Notes: generated by a model from the sequence alone, not told the origin. Positions 9,935 through 23,095 are shown, counted from the stretch's first letter. The stretch is 64,000 bases of DNA from Crotalaria pallida (GCA_037953625.1 CM075654.1:20391501-20455500), one strand, 5' to 3'. Program-made: numbers and translations.

Positions 9935-12900
9935 TGTGACATCCCGTATTTTCCCGACTAAGAAAAATAAGTTTTCATTAAAGAAGAATTTTTGAGATAT
10001 TGTTTTACAAAGGATTTTCAATGAGTATTTAGTGATTTACTTGATTTCTTAATCGAATAGATTTAACCTAATTGATTTAAGAATTGATTAAAGGAGTTTT
10101 GATTTCATGATGGATTTCTACACTTTGGAATTTAATCCACTTGTGTCATGATTTCATGTAATTGTTTTTCCAAGGTTTTCAATGAATTATATTACTTAAG
10201 GTTTTAATTAAGATTTTATCTTCTTAAATTAATTCATATGGTTTTATGATAACTAAGGTGGAAAATTATTTCTACCCCAAGTTTCAAAAATTAAAGTCCA
10301 ATCATCTTATCACACCCTTAATCTAGAATCATTTCTAGAAACCCTAATTAGCATCCCTAATCTTTGATTAAACCTTAATCAAGTTCCTGATCCTTGATTA
10401 AGTACTTAATCACTCCCTTAAACTCTAAACCCTCAAGGTTAGTAAACTAATCTAGAATTAGTTTTCCCTAAATATACTAGTACGAATTAAGTCCTTGATT
10501 AGTGCCTTAATCCTTGATTAAGCCCTAAACTCTAAGGAATAGTGAACTAAACCTAATCTAGTTTTCCTAATCCTACCTTAATTATGATTAGATCCTAATT
10601 AGCACCTTAAACCTAGATTAACTAACCTAATCTACCCTTCAAACCCCCCAAACCCGAAATGCACTCTCACATGTGCATTACTTGGCCTCCAAGCTTATTT
10701 ACTTGGTCTACAAGTTGGTTGCTTAATGGCCAAGCCTATGACATCACCATGGTGACCTAAGCATGACATGGAGGAGAAAAAAGAAAAGAAAAATAAAAGG
10801 AAAAAGAAGGAAAACCGTGGGGAGGAGGAAGCCAAAGCCCAAGCCCAAATCCTAGGTGTATACAACCATTGACACACACCCTTTTTACTTGGTTTCTCTT
10901 CTTCCTTTCCGTTCATTCTAAAACTAAGAAAGAAAACAAGTGTTGAGAGAGAAAGAAAGAGAGAGAATCCGTGAGGGAGGAAGAGGAGAAGAACAAGATC
11001 CCAAACACAACACAAACCTCAAACACAACCTAAGTAAAGAAAATCAAAACCAAAAGAGTGAAGGAGAAAAGGAGGAACCATGGACTTAAGGGAAAGAGAG
11101 AGTGAACCGTGAGGAGTAAGAGGAGTAACCAAATAGCAAACCCAAAGATTTGGACTTGATTTTGAAGCTTTTGTTGATGTAAGCATTTTTATTTCATGAT
11201 CTTAAAGTTCTTAATCTCTTTCCTTTGATTCATTTCCGTTTTCCATGTTTTCATTCCTAAAGCTTTGATTTTTGTTTGAAGAAGTTGATGCATGTTTCTT
11301 TTCAAGCTAGATCTAGAGTTTTTACTCACATGCATGATGATTTCTAAACTTGATTTTGAAGTTTTTGCTAAGAAAGTATTTTCTTTCATGATCTTGAGTT
11401 ATCTCATGAACTCATCCATTTTCTTTTTGATTTCTTAAAGTGTTTTAAGAAAAAGTTTGATTTTAAGTTTTGCATGAAGGATTTTCCAAAAGATCTAGTG
11501 TTTTTGTTTGCATGCATGTCAAGATCAAAGCTTAAACTATGATATATTTGATGCTTGTGTTTTGATGAAAAGATCTTTGAAAAAGAATGAATTTTTCTTA
11601 GTGATTTCCTTATGGTTCAAATGATTTTGATCTTGGATTTTCAATTTCATGATTGATTATGAGTTGATTTATGGTGTTCCTAAACTATGAGTTGTTGATT
11701 TGCACAAATCTTTCCTATTTTTCTTTTGCATGTCACGGTTAAAGTTTGATGTAAGGGAAAATGATTTTTGTTCTCACTTGCATGTAAAGATTTTGGCTTG
11801 AAAATGAGAAATTGATTGTGTTTGAAAACATGGTGTACAATTCGGTTTTTAAAGGATTTTGTTTTCTTGTTTGATCCGGTTTTTGTAACTATTTTATGTG
11901 AAGCATTTTTATTTCCTTGATGCACTTTGGTTTTTATACATGTACTTGGGAAATGAAATCGATTTTTGAAGTTGTTCCTTGATGCATGTTGTATTTGAGT
12001 TAAAGAAAATTGTTTTCATGACCTATTGATTCGGTTTTTGAAGGGAAAATAATTGGTGGATTGATTTTGTGTTGATTTGTGTGTTTAAGTACTATTCGGT
12101 TTTATGTGAGAAAATAATTGGGTGTGGAAATTTGTTTGTGCTCTTTGATTTTTGATTAAGTGCACCAAAGTGGATTTGAATGAAAATGGCTAATTGAATT
12201 AAAACGGGTTTGACTGTTGGTAAAGAAAGTGAATTAGATAAAGCATGAAAATGATGTTTGTTTAATAAAAAGTTTAAGTTTTTATTCATGCATGTAAATA
12301 AATTCGCTCCAAGCATGAAAAATAATTGAATGAGTTTATCTTTAAATATATGTTGATGATTTGTTGAGCTTTATTTTTTTCTGAGTGTATTTTTGATTTT
12401 CATGAAAGGAAATGAATGAACTAGTTTATTTGATAAAGTTTTGTGCTGAAATTGTGATATGTACGTTTTTAGCCTTGATAAATGATATTGGTATATGTTC
12501 AATAATTTTGAAATTTTGTCACTAATTTAAATATATTAAAATGAGCTTCTCTCAATTTTTGAATGATTTATGGAATTGGTTTCCTATTTCTATGAGAACA
12601 AACTTTGTGAGAACAATTTTGAGAAAACAAGTTTTTCGGTTTAAAGTTGGAAGAAATTTTCAAGCTTGTGTTACTCTAAATGACTTGAAATCTTTATGGT
12701 AGCTTCCTGAACCTCTCTAGATACTCTCTTTAAAATTTGAAGAGATTTGGAGTTGATTTTGATAATTTTACTAAAGGCAAAACAGTGAACCGTTTGGTTC
12801 AGATTTTCCGGACTTAGTGACGAATTTAATTGGAAAAATATGACTTGCACAACTCCAAATAATCTGAAATTTTTATGAGATGGTCTTGATTGTGTAAGGA

Positions 12901-15458
12901 AGATTTATACCGATTTTCAAGCAATTCGGAGTGGAAACACTATTTTTAATCATGGCATTTTGGCCTCAGGCCAGAAACAGTTCTATCTTGCCTTTCATAC
13001 GAAATCTGATTTGAAACCTAGCTTAAGGTTGTTCAAATGACTTGAAAATTTTATGTGATGAACTTTGACTTATATGTGTATGTTCTGGAAATTTTGAGAA
13101 TTAAACAAATTGATTTGGTATAGTTTTAGATTTTATCTTTTGTGTTTTCCCGTAATCAAACAAAAGCTTTATTTAAATGTTTTCGACAAATATGAATTTT
13201 GTACTTTACTTTGTGACTTGGATGGACCTGTATGATTATCATAATGTCTTGAAATAAATGAATGATTGATTGCTTGATGATATGTTTAGACTATGCATGA
13301 ATGAGTTATTTATTAAGTTACGATGTTGTAATTGATCTTTTGAAGTTGATTGATTCTTTTGAAAAGGATTTGGTTATTTGAAAAAGTATTGGGCTTACTG
13401 TTTGCTGCTCTATTTTATTTCATGGTGTTATGTTTGAAAATAAATCATTTCAAATGTTCATTTTGACATGGAGTTTTACATAGATTAAAGAACGATTTTT
13501 TCGGTGTTTTCGAATCTTGGTTGTGGCTGTCCGGAATGGACCAGCAACCAATTCATTTATTCAAAGTATTTGTATGATTATGATTTGGTTTGTATGTGCC
13601 TATAAGTTTAACTACTTTATTTGATTGAGAAATTGTTGATCAAAGCGTTTATTTAATTGTTTTCAAGGTACTTAGTTTGTCTATGGATTTAAATTGATTT
13701 TAGACAATGGGAAGTGAATTTGAGATTTAGAATATGATGCTGTCCAGAGTTTTTATAAGTTGTATTTTTTTATTTAAAAATGTTTTCAAAGTGATTTGAA
13801 GTTGAGTTTTGATGAGTACTTAATATAGATAAAGTTGGTTTAAAAAGTGCAATTTTACGGTGTTTTCGGATTTTCTAAAGAATGTTTTATGGGCTTGTAT
13901 CTTTGCTGCCCAGATTTTATTTAAATTGTTTTTCAATCCTACAAAAAAGTGTTTGGTTGGTTTAAAGTTTGAGTTTTAAGTGGTACGTGATTTAAGAAAA
14001 GTTGGATTTCAAAAGTGATGTTATCTGATGTTTTCGGGTTCGAGCGAGCTGCTGTCCAAGACGGACCTGCAACCGAACCATTTATTTAAAATGATTTCAT
14101 TGATTTCTTATAGTGATTTCAAAGTATTTAAAGTACAGTGAAAGTTGGATTTGATTTGAGAAAGTCTTGACGTTTTACGATTTTCCGATAAGAAGTGAAA
14201 GGAGTTTTCAAAAACACGTTTTGATTCTGAGTGTGACGATTATTTAGATAGACTAGTAACGTTAGTGTCTCCTATCTAGTACGAGGTGCGTATAAGTCAA
14301 GAAGTTGGAGCAGCTGGGAGGACACGCAACGATTTCGGACAAAGTATTTGCTGGAGTTGAGGTGAGAGAGAAGCTTCCCTAAGACACCGTGGTATTTAGG
14401 TGAAATATTAGGACGCTCCGTATCATCTCAATGATCGGAGCTTAGTGGTTCGGAGTCAGATACACCTGAATTACCCTTGTGGTGTTCAGTTGGATGATTA
14501 AGATAGGGGACGGTAATGACGGTGATTCGTCATAAGCCTTGAGAAGTCTGTCTAGGTGGGAAAAACCATAGGGGCCCTGGCTGAACCGGTCGGAGCTGGT
14601 CACTCAGTGGTGTAGACGAAGTACCACATGATCACTAGACAGAGGACTGACACCCCCTTGACTAAATCTTGATCAGTGAGAGGGATGCTCGAACACGGCC
14701 GGATGTGTTTATTTTATTTTATTTCCCGGGACATTATATGAATGCATTCACTTTGCCATCCAGTAAAAGCCAGTGTGGTTAGAGATCCTGTACTCCTGAT
14801 TGCTTCCGAACTAGGTGGATGGATTCCGAGGAGATGTAGACCCAAAACCATAAAGCCTGAACTTCCGATATTATGGACTCGAGAAATATGGACAAAGAGA
14901 CTTTGATCCCATGAGATGGACCGATTAAGAGATTCCCCTAAGTGAAAGACTCGCAAGAGTTAATCGAGAAAAGCAAGTGAGAAAGAAAGAATGATACGTC
15001 GCGAAGAGATTAACGATATTGATAAACGAAAGTATGTTACGTTAATGAATGATTAATTAATAATGATCATGATTATGAATGTGAAGATGTAAATATGTTA
15101 TTTTGTTGTGTTGTGTTTATATTGCATTGTTGTGCTGTAAATATGTTATGTTGTATGCTTGTATTGTCTTGATATCTTGCCTATTGTAAACCCACACCGT
15201 CGACGATACGTCGTTCAGGCGATAGAGTGAGTGGATATGTTGTAAACCCCCCTTCCCTGTGGACTTCTGTGATGATGTCCACAGGCGATAGAGTGAGTGG
15301 GTTATCTTGGGAGTCGGTGCTTCAAGTGATGGCCTACGAAGACACGACCGCGATAGAGTCTCGAAGGATAAGAAGGTCAAGCTCGGCTCGAGGACTCGAT
15401 GGTTGAAGATGCGACCCTTCTGAGGAGTATGTTGGTGGAGGTCTACTGTCATAGTGCC
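9935..15458 (+). mobile_element. Giant LTR of the non-autonomous family, truncated
   Basis: It starts TGTGACATCCCGTATTTTC, comparable with TGTAACACCCCGCATTTTC of the LTRs at 52498 and 58425. Matching landmarks in the same order include AAACCGTGAGGA (11103; 53655), GAGGTGAGAGAG (14358; 55900), GACGGTGA.TCGTCA (14518; 56766) and CTGTACTCCTG near 14790 (57065). The far terminus is lost where family H begins at 15459. About 5.5 kb without any credible coding frame; the short frames are scattered and shared with no other copy. Confidence 0.75.
15216..15359. repeat. Three GCGATAGAGT repeats
   Basis: CAGGCGATAGAGTGAGTGG at 15216-15234 and 15282-15300, and GCGATAGAGT at 15350-15359, inside the distal part of the giant LTR. 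Function unknown. Confidence 0.6.
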
Positions 15459-15734
15459 TGTAACACCCTAAACAATAATTACCCTTTAGTACCCCAAAAT
15501 TAGGATTATAAAATTTCTTTTCCTTAATATGAATATAATATTTGCCAAAATAATAGTTCCTTCCATTAATACCAAAAATACATCAGAGTTAATAAGTGGA
15601 AGACTTGAATTCGATTAAAGCATAAAAGTTCAATAACTGGTACACCGAGTTCATATGTCAAAATACAAGTTCAATAAAAGTTTAGCTCGGCCCAACTAGG
15701 CAATCCGAGGTTAAAATATACAAAAGTATTTTAG

Positions 15735-15796
15735 CTCGGCCCAACTAGCCGAGACCCAATACAAAACAATATTTTAGCTCGGCCCAATTGGCCGAG
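15735..15796. repeat. CTCGGCC...GGCCGAG inverted repeats
   Basis: CTCGGCCCAACTAGCCGAG at 15735-15753 and CTCGGCCCAATTGGCCGAG at 15778-15796, 43 bp apart, with a third decayed copy near 15686. Each is one inserted base or a few mismatches away from a perfect palindrome. Confidence 0.7.
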
Positions 15797-15905
15797 ACCC
15801 ATCCACCTATCTGACTCTACATAACTTACTCTCCCTGTGAGGGAGAGTGATCCTGCTCGGCCGGGGACTGCGTCTGCTCGGGCTTAGTACCTGAAAAATG
15901 GTAAG

Positions 15906-16485
15906 TGTCGTGTCCTTAACCAAGATCAACCTTAAATCTATGAAAGAGCTTTGAAGAATGATCTCAGCCAAGATATTAATGTAGGACTCTTTAGGATTTC
16001 TGAATATCCAGTTGGGATAATCAGGATCTCCCTAGTCAACAATGTGTGTGCTAGTGTCAACTTAGGGATGAGAAGACGTACCTTAGCCCCTATAGCCTGG
16101 TGGTTCTTATAGGGGATTACCTGTGTATTGTGGGCCATCTTGATAAGGCTTCTAAAGAGGAAGAATTCAACTAGGATTTGTATAGGATACGATAAGATAA
16201 TATCCATAAACCCTGTAAGTGATAAACTCTATCCAATGCTGTTTTATCTAACCAAGAGTCATGGGAATCTAGGAGTAGTTACGGCTAGATGAGGCTGTAA
16301 ACGATAAGGATCAGATTGAGAATCCTGTGCTCGGTGGTAACCTCAGCAGTGCGTACCCTACACATAACAACCCAATTTGCTCGGTGTAAGTGTCCGACCG
16401 TTTACCCTGTTGCAGTATCATACCAATCGTAGCAATGAGGCTTCGGTCGGTCAACGCTCGGTTTATTTACTACAAGTCCACTACA
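15906..16485 (-). repeat. 3' LTR of the Tat element
   Basis: TGTCGTGTCC...CCACTACA, matching 29606-30184 throughout. Confidence 0.93.
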
Positions 16486-16502
16486 TAAGCCCCCCAAGCT
16501 CG
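16486..16502 (-). promoter_or_regulatory. Polypurine tract of the Tat element
   Basis: On the minus strand the sequence next to the 3' LTR reads GCTTGGGGGGCTTA, the expected primer region for plus-strand DNA synthesis. Confidence 0.75.
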
Positions 16503-17491
16503 GTTGGGTGATTTGAGCCCTGCCGAGCTTCTGAGACGAACGGATCTTTTTCCGACTGAACTTTTGATGATTGAAAGAGAGGTCCGAGCATTTTTGCACC
16601 TTGATCAAGGCTGTCGTTTGATTGACCCCAGAGTGACCTTCCGCTTCTCCCTGTGCTTACACGTGTCCTTAACTTTATTGGAAAATGTAACGTTATGATT
16701 TCAAATCCATCAGAGGTGCCACGTACTTCATTTTCAACGCTAAACGGGCTTTTTTCGCCTTAGGCCCAAACCTTTTGAGATAGTGGAGGGAAGTTTTAGA
16801 AAGAATATCAAAGGGCGGTTTTCTCACTTACTCATTTCTTCAAGCATTTTTTGAACTCTCTTTCTTCTTGTTTCTTCATTTCTCTGAAACCTTTGACAAA
16901 CAAAGCCAGAAACTTCCAAGGACGTTCTTGTTGCTTTGTTTCTCTTCAGCATACCGAGTGCACTTCCCGGTGTTGACTTGATACTTCTTGGCTAGCAGGT
17001 ACCGTACTCTCTCTTCTTCTGATTAATTTTATTTTCTGAATGCTGTCTTGCATGTTCTTCTTTCAGTGATGTTTTGCATGTGATTGCTTTTGCTTTCTTA
17101 CCGTGCTTATGTAGGATTTTGTTTTTCAAGTATTTTTATCGGCCCCTTTTCTTTGATTTTCTGAAAAGATCGTTCTTGGGTTCTTCATTTTTGGGTTGAC
17201 TCATTTTTCAGGGTTTATTGAGTTTGTCCACTTTTCTGGGTCTTGTGGGTGCTATTTGTTTTTCTGGGTTTTGCGGGATTGTTCTGGGGTTTGTTTTCTG
17301 GGTTTAGTGAAAACCCCAAGTCGTTGCTGTTGCTGGTGTTGCTTGCTGGTGTTGCTGTGATCCCCCACTTGCCCTTCGCAATTCTTTATTTGCTTTACCA
17401 CCTATTGAGTGATTGTTGTAGTATTTCTTAGGCTTGCTTTATACTTTTCTGCACTTAACTTCTTAGGGTTTGTATTGGAGCGTCATTTACC
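16503..17491 (+). promoter_or_regulatory. Probable promoter and 5' untranslated region of the antisense ORF
   Basis: No coding region. It contains the G-box-like ACACGTGTCC near 16659 and, from about 16820, the CT-rich TTTCTTC stretches typical of plant 5' leaders. Splice-like signals (CTCTTCAG, GCTAGCAG) occur near 16955 and 16999. A hydrophobic 62-codon frame at 17243-17431 probably lies in the leader and I do not call it a gene. Promoter activity is inferred from position only. Confidence 0.4.
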
Positions 17492-19845
17492 ATGAGTGAG
17501 GAATCCGTAAACTCTGATGTGCCAAGAACATATAAAGAAGAGAAACCAGAAATTTGTGTTAAACCAATATCCGTGCATTTCCCTCAGACTTTGAGAGAGT
17601 TCAGGCAAGGTGTGATTCACTATAGGATCGCCGAGAGAGTAGAACAGCGGAAGTTAAGGAGGCAGCATAGAGGTATTAGACATTTCACCTGGTTTGGGGA
17701 AATTCTGCCCAGAAAGGGAGGTGTTTCCCAACCGATCGTAAGTATTTGATCAGACATAATCAAGTTTTTGTAGTTCTGACTCCAAATGTGCCCCCTTTTC
17801 CTCAGGTATGAAGAGGAAGTGTGTTACTAATTCGACCTCTACCCACTTCCGACAGATTGGGCTGAGTATGATTGGGTGGATTGAGAGGTTCTTGGTACAC
17901 AATCTGAGCTTATGACACAACGATCACTCGATCAAACTCGAGCCATAGTTTTGCCATGTCCAGGAGACGATACTGGGAATTTGTATTCCATTACTCCAGT
18001 GAGTGAGAATGAGAGAGTTTGTAAAAAAATTCCGGACGGTAGTACAGCTTTCTACTTTTATGAAGAAGTAATTACTCGGCTTGGGATAAGAATGCCTTTT
18101 ACCGATTTTGAAATGGGCGTTCTGAATTTCTTAAGAGTGGCTCCTTGTCAACTTCATCCAAATGGTTGGGCGTTTGTGAAAGCATTTGAAGAAGTCTGCT
18201 CGGCAATGAATTGGAGTTGCAACCTTAATATCTTTTTCCACATTTTTGCTCCTCAGTGTAATTCCTTCGAGAGAGGTTCGGCAAAGAAACCCTGGGTTTC
18301 TCTGAAATCTCGTAGGGGATATGCTCTTTTTACAAAATATTTTGAATCTTGGAAGGGCTTTAAACCTTTTTTCTTTAAGTATAATTTTACTGGTAATGGC
18401 GTCTGCCGGTTCACTCGGCCGGGGGAAAGACGACCACTTCCTCGATTTCCTCTTCAATGGAGTGCTAGCTTCTTTAACCAATCGATTTCTTCATACTCAT
18501 CAGACTGGAAAGAACTTGCTGAGTATGAAAAGGATGTGTGTCAGGAGGTTGAAAGGTATTTGCAGAAAGTTGGCATGATAGAGACGAGGGATATTGTGAA
18601 CATCCCCTCTTCGGACGTTAAGACCGAGCTTGGTATAGTGCTTTATCTTTGCTTTTATATTTGTAATTTGATCAGCTCTAATGTCTCTTTGTTTCCTTTG
18701 CAGAAAAAATGGCTGATCGTATGGCAGCTCTTGTTCAAGGCGGCAAGAAGAGGAAGACAACTGCTACTTCCGGATCTTCGAGTCTGAGCACTCCAAGCCT
18801 GAGTGTTTCTACCCCTACTCCTTCTGCTTCGGCTCCTGAGGCTTCTCCTTACCAAGCCACAAATGTGGTTGCTGTTGCTTCTACTATTTCAGTGGCCCCC
18901 AGTGGTCAAGTTCAAGCTACTTCTCCTCTTCAACCTTTATTATGTCGCTGATGGCTGGATAAAGGGAAAGAGAAAGTTCCGGAGGGTGCCAACCCAAGAG
19001 CTGAGGGACCAAGTGTCCGAACTACTGCTACTCCTACTGATGTTGCTCCAACTTCTGCTGCGATCCCTCGGGAAACATCCATATGGGATCAACAGTTTGA
19101 TGAGAGGTTTTGGAATTATATCTTATCTGAGGCTGACTGTTCTAAGTTTGGAAATTTGAGTGCTGAAGAATGGTCTCGTTGCAATATGACCTTTGAAAAA
19201 TATTTTATTCGAGGTGCCAATCTCGCCTATTTTTTGGCCAAGAACCCGGAGGGACTCTTTTCTGGTTAAAATGTAGACCAAAAGGAAGCTCGCGAGGTAG
19301 CAGCTGCTCAAGAGGCTAGTCTCTCGGATGAGTTGATCCGAGTGAAGAATGAACTGGAGAATTTGAAGGCCGACAAGGGGGAATTGATTAAGGAGAGAGA
19401 TTCCTTAAAGGTTTCTCAAAAAGAAGCTGAAGTTAAGAAGAAGGAAGCCGAGGAGACTCTGAAGAAAGAACTCCTGGTGCATCAGCAGAAGTTGGATGAA
19501 CTAAAATCTGAGGTTGAAAAGTCTGCAGCAACTGCTCGGAAGTTGAGGGAGAAAGCACTTTCCCACAAGAAGAAGGCAGCAACTAACTTCTACAATTGGG
19601 GAAAAGCAGTGGATGACTCCTTTGTGTCGGCCATCAAACAAGTTCAATTTTTGAACCCTGAAATAGAGTTCAGGGTGGTCGGGGCTCATCCATTTCATGC
19701 TTTTCAGGATGGGAAGCTGATCGACCTTGAAACCAGGGCCGAGGTAGATCTGCAGGCAGAAGATCTTTCCAATCCCCTTGAGGAGTTGACTGAGGCGCCA
19801 AATTTTGATGATTCAAACGTAGTTTTATCTGATATTGAGGAATGA
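17492..19845 (+). pseudogene. Antisense additional ORF (Transposase_28-like plus coiled coil)
   Basis: Encoded opposite to gag-pol between integrase and the 3' LTR. Exon 1 runs from the ATG at 17492. A likely intron is 17738-17805 (GTAAGT...CTCAG), although the frame is not kept exactly across it. Exon 2 is 17806-18632, and a clean 71-bp intron (18633-18703, GTATAG...TTGCAG) keeps the frame into exon 3, which ends at 19845. Exon 2 has the look of the 'putative gypsy type transposon' domain, with FEMGVLNFLRVAPCQLHPNG. Exon 3 has a Ser/Thr/Pro-rich linker, then a long Lys/Glu-rich coiled coil (about 19333-19590). In-frame stops at 17828, 17882, 18949 and 19267 show it is dead. Function of this family is unknown to me. 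Confidence 0.8.
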
Positions 19846-20534
19846 TGAAGAAATTTTTTAATCTTCGCTGTTTTGTTGATCTTCCTTTTGCTTGCTGTTT
19901 TCAGAGCATTTTTATCTTGCTAGTGTTGCAACGACTTGTCTTTAATCTTTTGTTACGCTGAACAATTTGCTATGTCTTTCGATTGCTCGTGTTATTCGAG
20001 CGTCATTTTGAACAGATTAAATCAACTTGCGATTTATGATAATGACATCTTTATTTGACGTGTTATCATTGCTTTTGGTTTCGTTCGTCACGCTTCCAGT
20101 GTTTGCCCAAAGTAAAATAAGTTTTGAGAATTTATAAATATACAATTCATTGTGAGTAGAACTTGGATCGCCAACTTTAGCCGAAGTGGGATCCTCGGAC
20201 CGCGAAATAAGGAAAGTAGTTTCCTGGATTCGGGTGTTCTACAAGTACGTTGCTGAACTCTTGTTAGGAGTTGTACTTCGATTTGGCTCGGTGGCTAGCC
20301 GAAGCAAATGAGTCGCGTGTTACTTCACAATGTTCAAACGAGGATTTTGAAATAAATTGATGCATGTATTGATAAACAAAAAATGAAGTTGCTCATCTGT
20401 TAACAAATTCTTATCAATCTAATTCCTAACAATTGTCACTAATCTAAGAAAGATGCTACTCTTCGCTTATTCGACCTAAGCATTACTGAGCAATAAATTT
20501 ACCTATCTATAAAAAATGAAAACAAAGTATGAGC
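19846..20534. other. Spacer between antisense ORF and integrase end
   Basis: The antisense ORF and integrase are convergent here. The segment holds T-rich sequence that may serve as the 3' untranslated region of the antisense ORF; no other feature is recognised. Confidence 0.4.
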
Positions 20535-21767
20535 TTAACTGTAATAAGCTCTGAGTTTGGCAACGTTCCATGTGTTACTGATTTCCAAGCTCGAGAGAGA
20601 CTCCAACTTATATGCCCCAGATCCAGATTTAGCCTTTACTCGATATGGTCCTTCCCATTTTGGCTGAAGTTTTCCGACTCCAGCACTTCCTTTGCCAATG
20701 TCAGCACGACGAAGGACTAAGTCACCAACTTCAAAGCTTCTTGGACGAACCCTTTTGTTGTATTCCCAAGCCTGCCGCTCCTTTATTTTTCTTTCATGGG
20801 CTGCTGCATTTTTTCGAACCTCTTCCAATAGAACAAGGTCCTCACTGATCAAATGGTCATTTGTCTCCGAAGGACGTTCAAGTGTCCTGAAGGTAGGAAT
20901 TCGCTTTTCGATTGGAATGACTGCGTCACAGCCGTATGTCAAACGAAAAGGAGTTTCACCAGTGGACGAGTGTATTGTTGTCCTGTGTGACCAATGGACA
21001 CTCGAAAGTTTATCTGCCCAAGCGCCGGCAGCTTTTCCGAGCTTCTTTTTGATCCCATCCAAGATGGTTCTGTTGGCCGCTTCGGCTAAACCATTTGTTT
21101 GTGGATGTTCAACAGAGCTAAAACAGTGAGTGATGTTTAGGTCGGCTGCTAATTGTTGGAAGTGAGATGCTGCAAACTGTGATCCATTGTCTGTGACTAT
21201 CGCATGTGGAACTCCGAATCGAGAAATTACTTCTTTGACGAAGAAAGACTGAATCTGAGCTGTTGAGATTGTTGCTAATGGCATTGCTTCGATCCACTTG
21301 GTGAAGTAATCAATCGCTACTACCGCAAACTTAAATTGGCCTGGTGCAGTGGGGAATTTTCCGATGATGTCCATGCCCCATTGGTAAAAGGGCCAAGGTG
21401 CACCGAGAGAGTGCAACTCTTCAGCAGGTTTTTGATAGATGTCACTATGAAATGGGCACTGAGTACATTTCTTGACATGTTCAATAGCATCTTTCTGCAG
21501 AGTAGGCGAAAAATAGCCCGCTCGGATTACTTTTCTTGCCAAGGACTTTCCTCCCATGTGGTGACTGCAAATTCCCCCGTGAATCTCCTCCAATATTTCC
21601 TCAGATTGGGATGGGTTGACACATCTGAGCATGGGAGTTCCAAAGCCTCTCTTGTATAGGATTCCATTCAGAACTGTGTACTGAGCGGCCTTTTTAACCA
21701 ATTTCCGAGCCTCAGACTGATCTTGGGGGATGAACCCATGTTGCAAATAAGAATTGGGTCCATCCAT
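20535..21767 (-). pseudogene. int: Tat integrase region of pol
   Basis: An open frame of 410 residues covers integrase, which inserts element cDNA into nuclear DNA. The HHCC zinc-binding region is visible (His around 63 and 69-70, Cys101 and Cys104). The catalytic triad is complete: Asp133 (WGMDIIG), Asp193 (VTDNGSQF) and Glu229 (NGLAEA), with 35 residues between the last two. The C-terminal part ends ...AKLRAYYS, as in other Tat integrases. It should be fused to the upstream RNase H, but a TGA at 21803-21805 and a frameshift near 21755 separate them. The ATG at 21767 is therefore only the first methionine after the break, not a native start. Confidence 0.92.
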
Positions 21768-21802
21768 GACTGAGATAATGACACCATTAGAATGACACTA
21801 GG

Positions 21803-22724
21803 TCAGGGAATGGTTTCCTGTATCAGCGTTTTGTTATTTTCCGACCCTTTTGTACTTGCTAATTTGGATAGAATGTCGGCTCTGGAATTTGAATCTCTCG
21901 GCACATGTGAAATGTTAAATTCGGAAAAGTTTGAGATGATTCGCTTTACCTCTTCAAGATATTTTTTTAAAATGGGCTCCTTTGCCAAGTACTGACCTTT
22001 GATCTGAGAAACTACTAGTTGTGAATCGCTGAAAACTGATACTTGCTCTGCTCCGAACTCATGAACCATCTTGAGGCCTGCAAGAACTGCCTCGTATTCT
22101 GCTTGATTGTTCGATGTTTGGAATTCAAATTTCAGTGAGTATTCCATGCACAATCCCTCGGGGTTTTCAATGATGACTCCAGCCCCTACGCCTTTTTTGT
22201 TGCTTGATCCGTCCACATAAACTGACCAAAGATTTTGAGAGTTGTCCGAAGGGATATCAGTGAACTCAGTAACAAAATCAGCAAGCACTTGAGATTTCAT
22301 TGCTTTCCTTGGCTCGTAGGTAATGTCGAATTTAGAAAGTTCGACAGACCATGAGACCATTCTGCCGGCTAGGTCGGGTTTGTGAAGAACTTGCCTGAGA
22401 GGTTGAGCGGTTCTTACCAAAATTCTATGTGCCTGAAAATACTGTCTCAATCTCCGAGCCGACGTGACCAAACAATATGCAAGTTTTTCCAGCTTCTGAT
22501 ACCTCAATTTCGATCCTTGAAGGGCTCGGCTAACGAAATATATTGGAGCTTCAGTTCCTGAATTATCTCGTACCAAAACCGAACTAACCGCCGCTTCGGC
22601 TATTGACATTTATAGAATGAGGTTCTCGCCGGGAAGAGGACTGTGGAGGACCGGTGGGCTGGAAAGATACTCTTTTAACTGAATAAAAGCTTGCTCACAT
22701 TGTTCGTCCCAAAGGAAATCCTTG
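21803..22724 (-). pseudogene. Tat RNase H and archaeal-type RNase H regions of pol
   Basis: The part from about 22600 to 22270 is the RNase H that follows reverse transcriptase (LRYQKLEKLAYCLVTSAR). From about 22230 a second RNase H of the archaeal/plant type appears: YVDGSSNKKG supplies the first Asp, NNQAEYEAVLAG the Glu, FSDSQLVVSQIKG the second Asp and NSRADILSKLAS the C-terminal acidic residue. All four acidic positions are present. Dual RNase H domains are typical of Tat elements. A TAA at about 22610 splits the first domain and a TGA at 21803 ends the second. The segment 22610-22724 continues the pol protein up to the solo LTR insertion. Confidence 0.88.
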
Positions 22725-22820
22725 TTTTTTGTAAGGTCCTGTATTTTAATAAATAAATAAATTATTTAAATAAATAAATGTGTTGAATAAAATAATGATT
22801 TTTCGAAATTAAGACATTTT

Positions 22821-22968
22821 ACTCGAGTATTGTAGAGGGTACTCGAGTATAATCACTATCTGTTTGAAAATTTGAATTTTGAGCCAAAAGACTCGAGTAT
22901 GTCAGAAAAGACTCGAGTGTTCTTGAGTTTTTGAAAAATACTCGAGTAGAAAGAAAAAGACTCGAGTA
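22821..22968. promoter_or_regulatory. Three ACTCGAGT pairs upstream of TATA
   Basis: Copies start at 22821/22841, 22891/22911 and 22940/22960. Every pair is spaced exactly 20 bp. The last core ends 120 bp before the TATA box at 23088. Confidence 0.85.
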
Positions 22969-23087
22969 AATCGAGTAGTCTGGCTAAATGTATAAGTCGG
23001 TTTTACAATTAATTTCGCACCAAAACGCGGTTTCTTGACATGACAAGCATAGAGCTGAACCTTACTTCGAGTTGAAGTACTCTTAGG

Positions 23088-23095
23088 CTATAAAT
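23088..23095 (+). promoter_or_regulatory. TATA box of the solo LTR
   Basis: CTATAAAT on the plus strand, in the expected position relative to the palindrome block. Confidence 0.55.

Noticed and set aside
17243..17431. Small hydrophobic membrane protein
   Set aside because: A T/G-rich stretch in the presumed leader of the antisense ORF; no homologue or supporting context.
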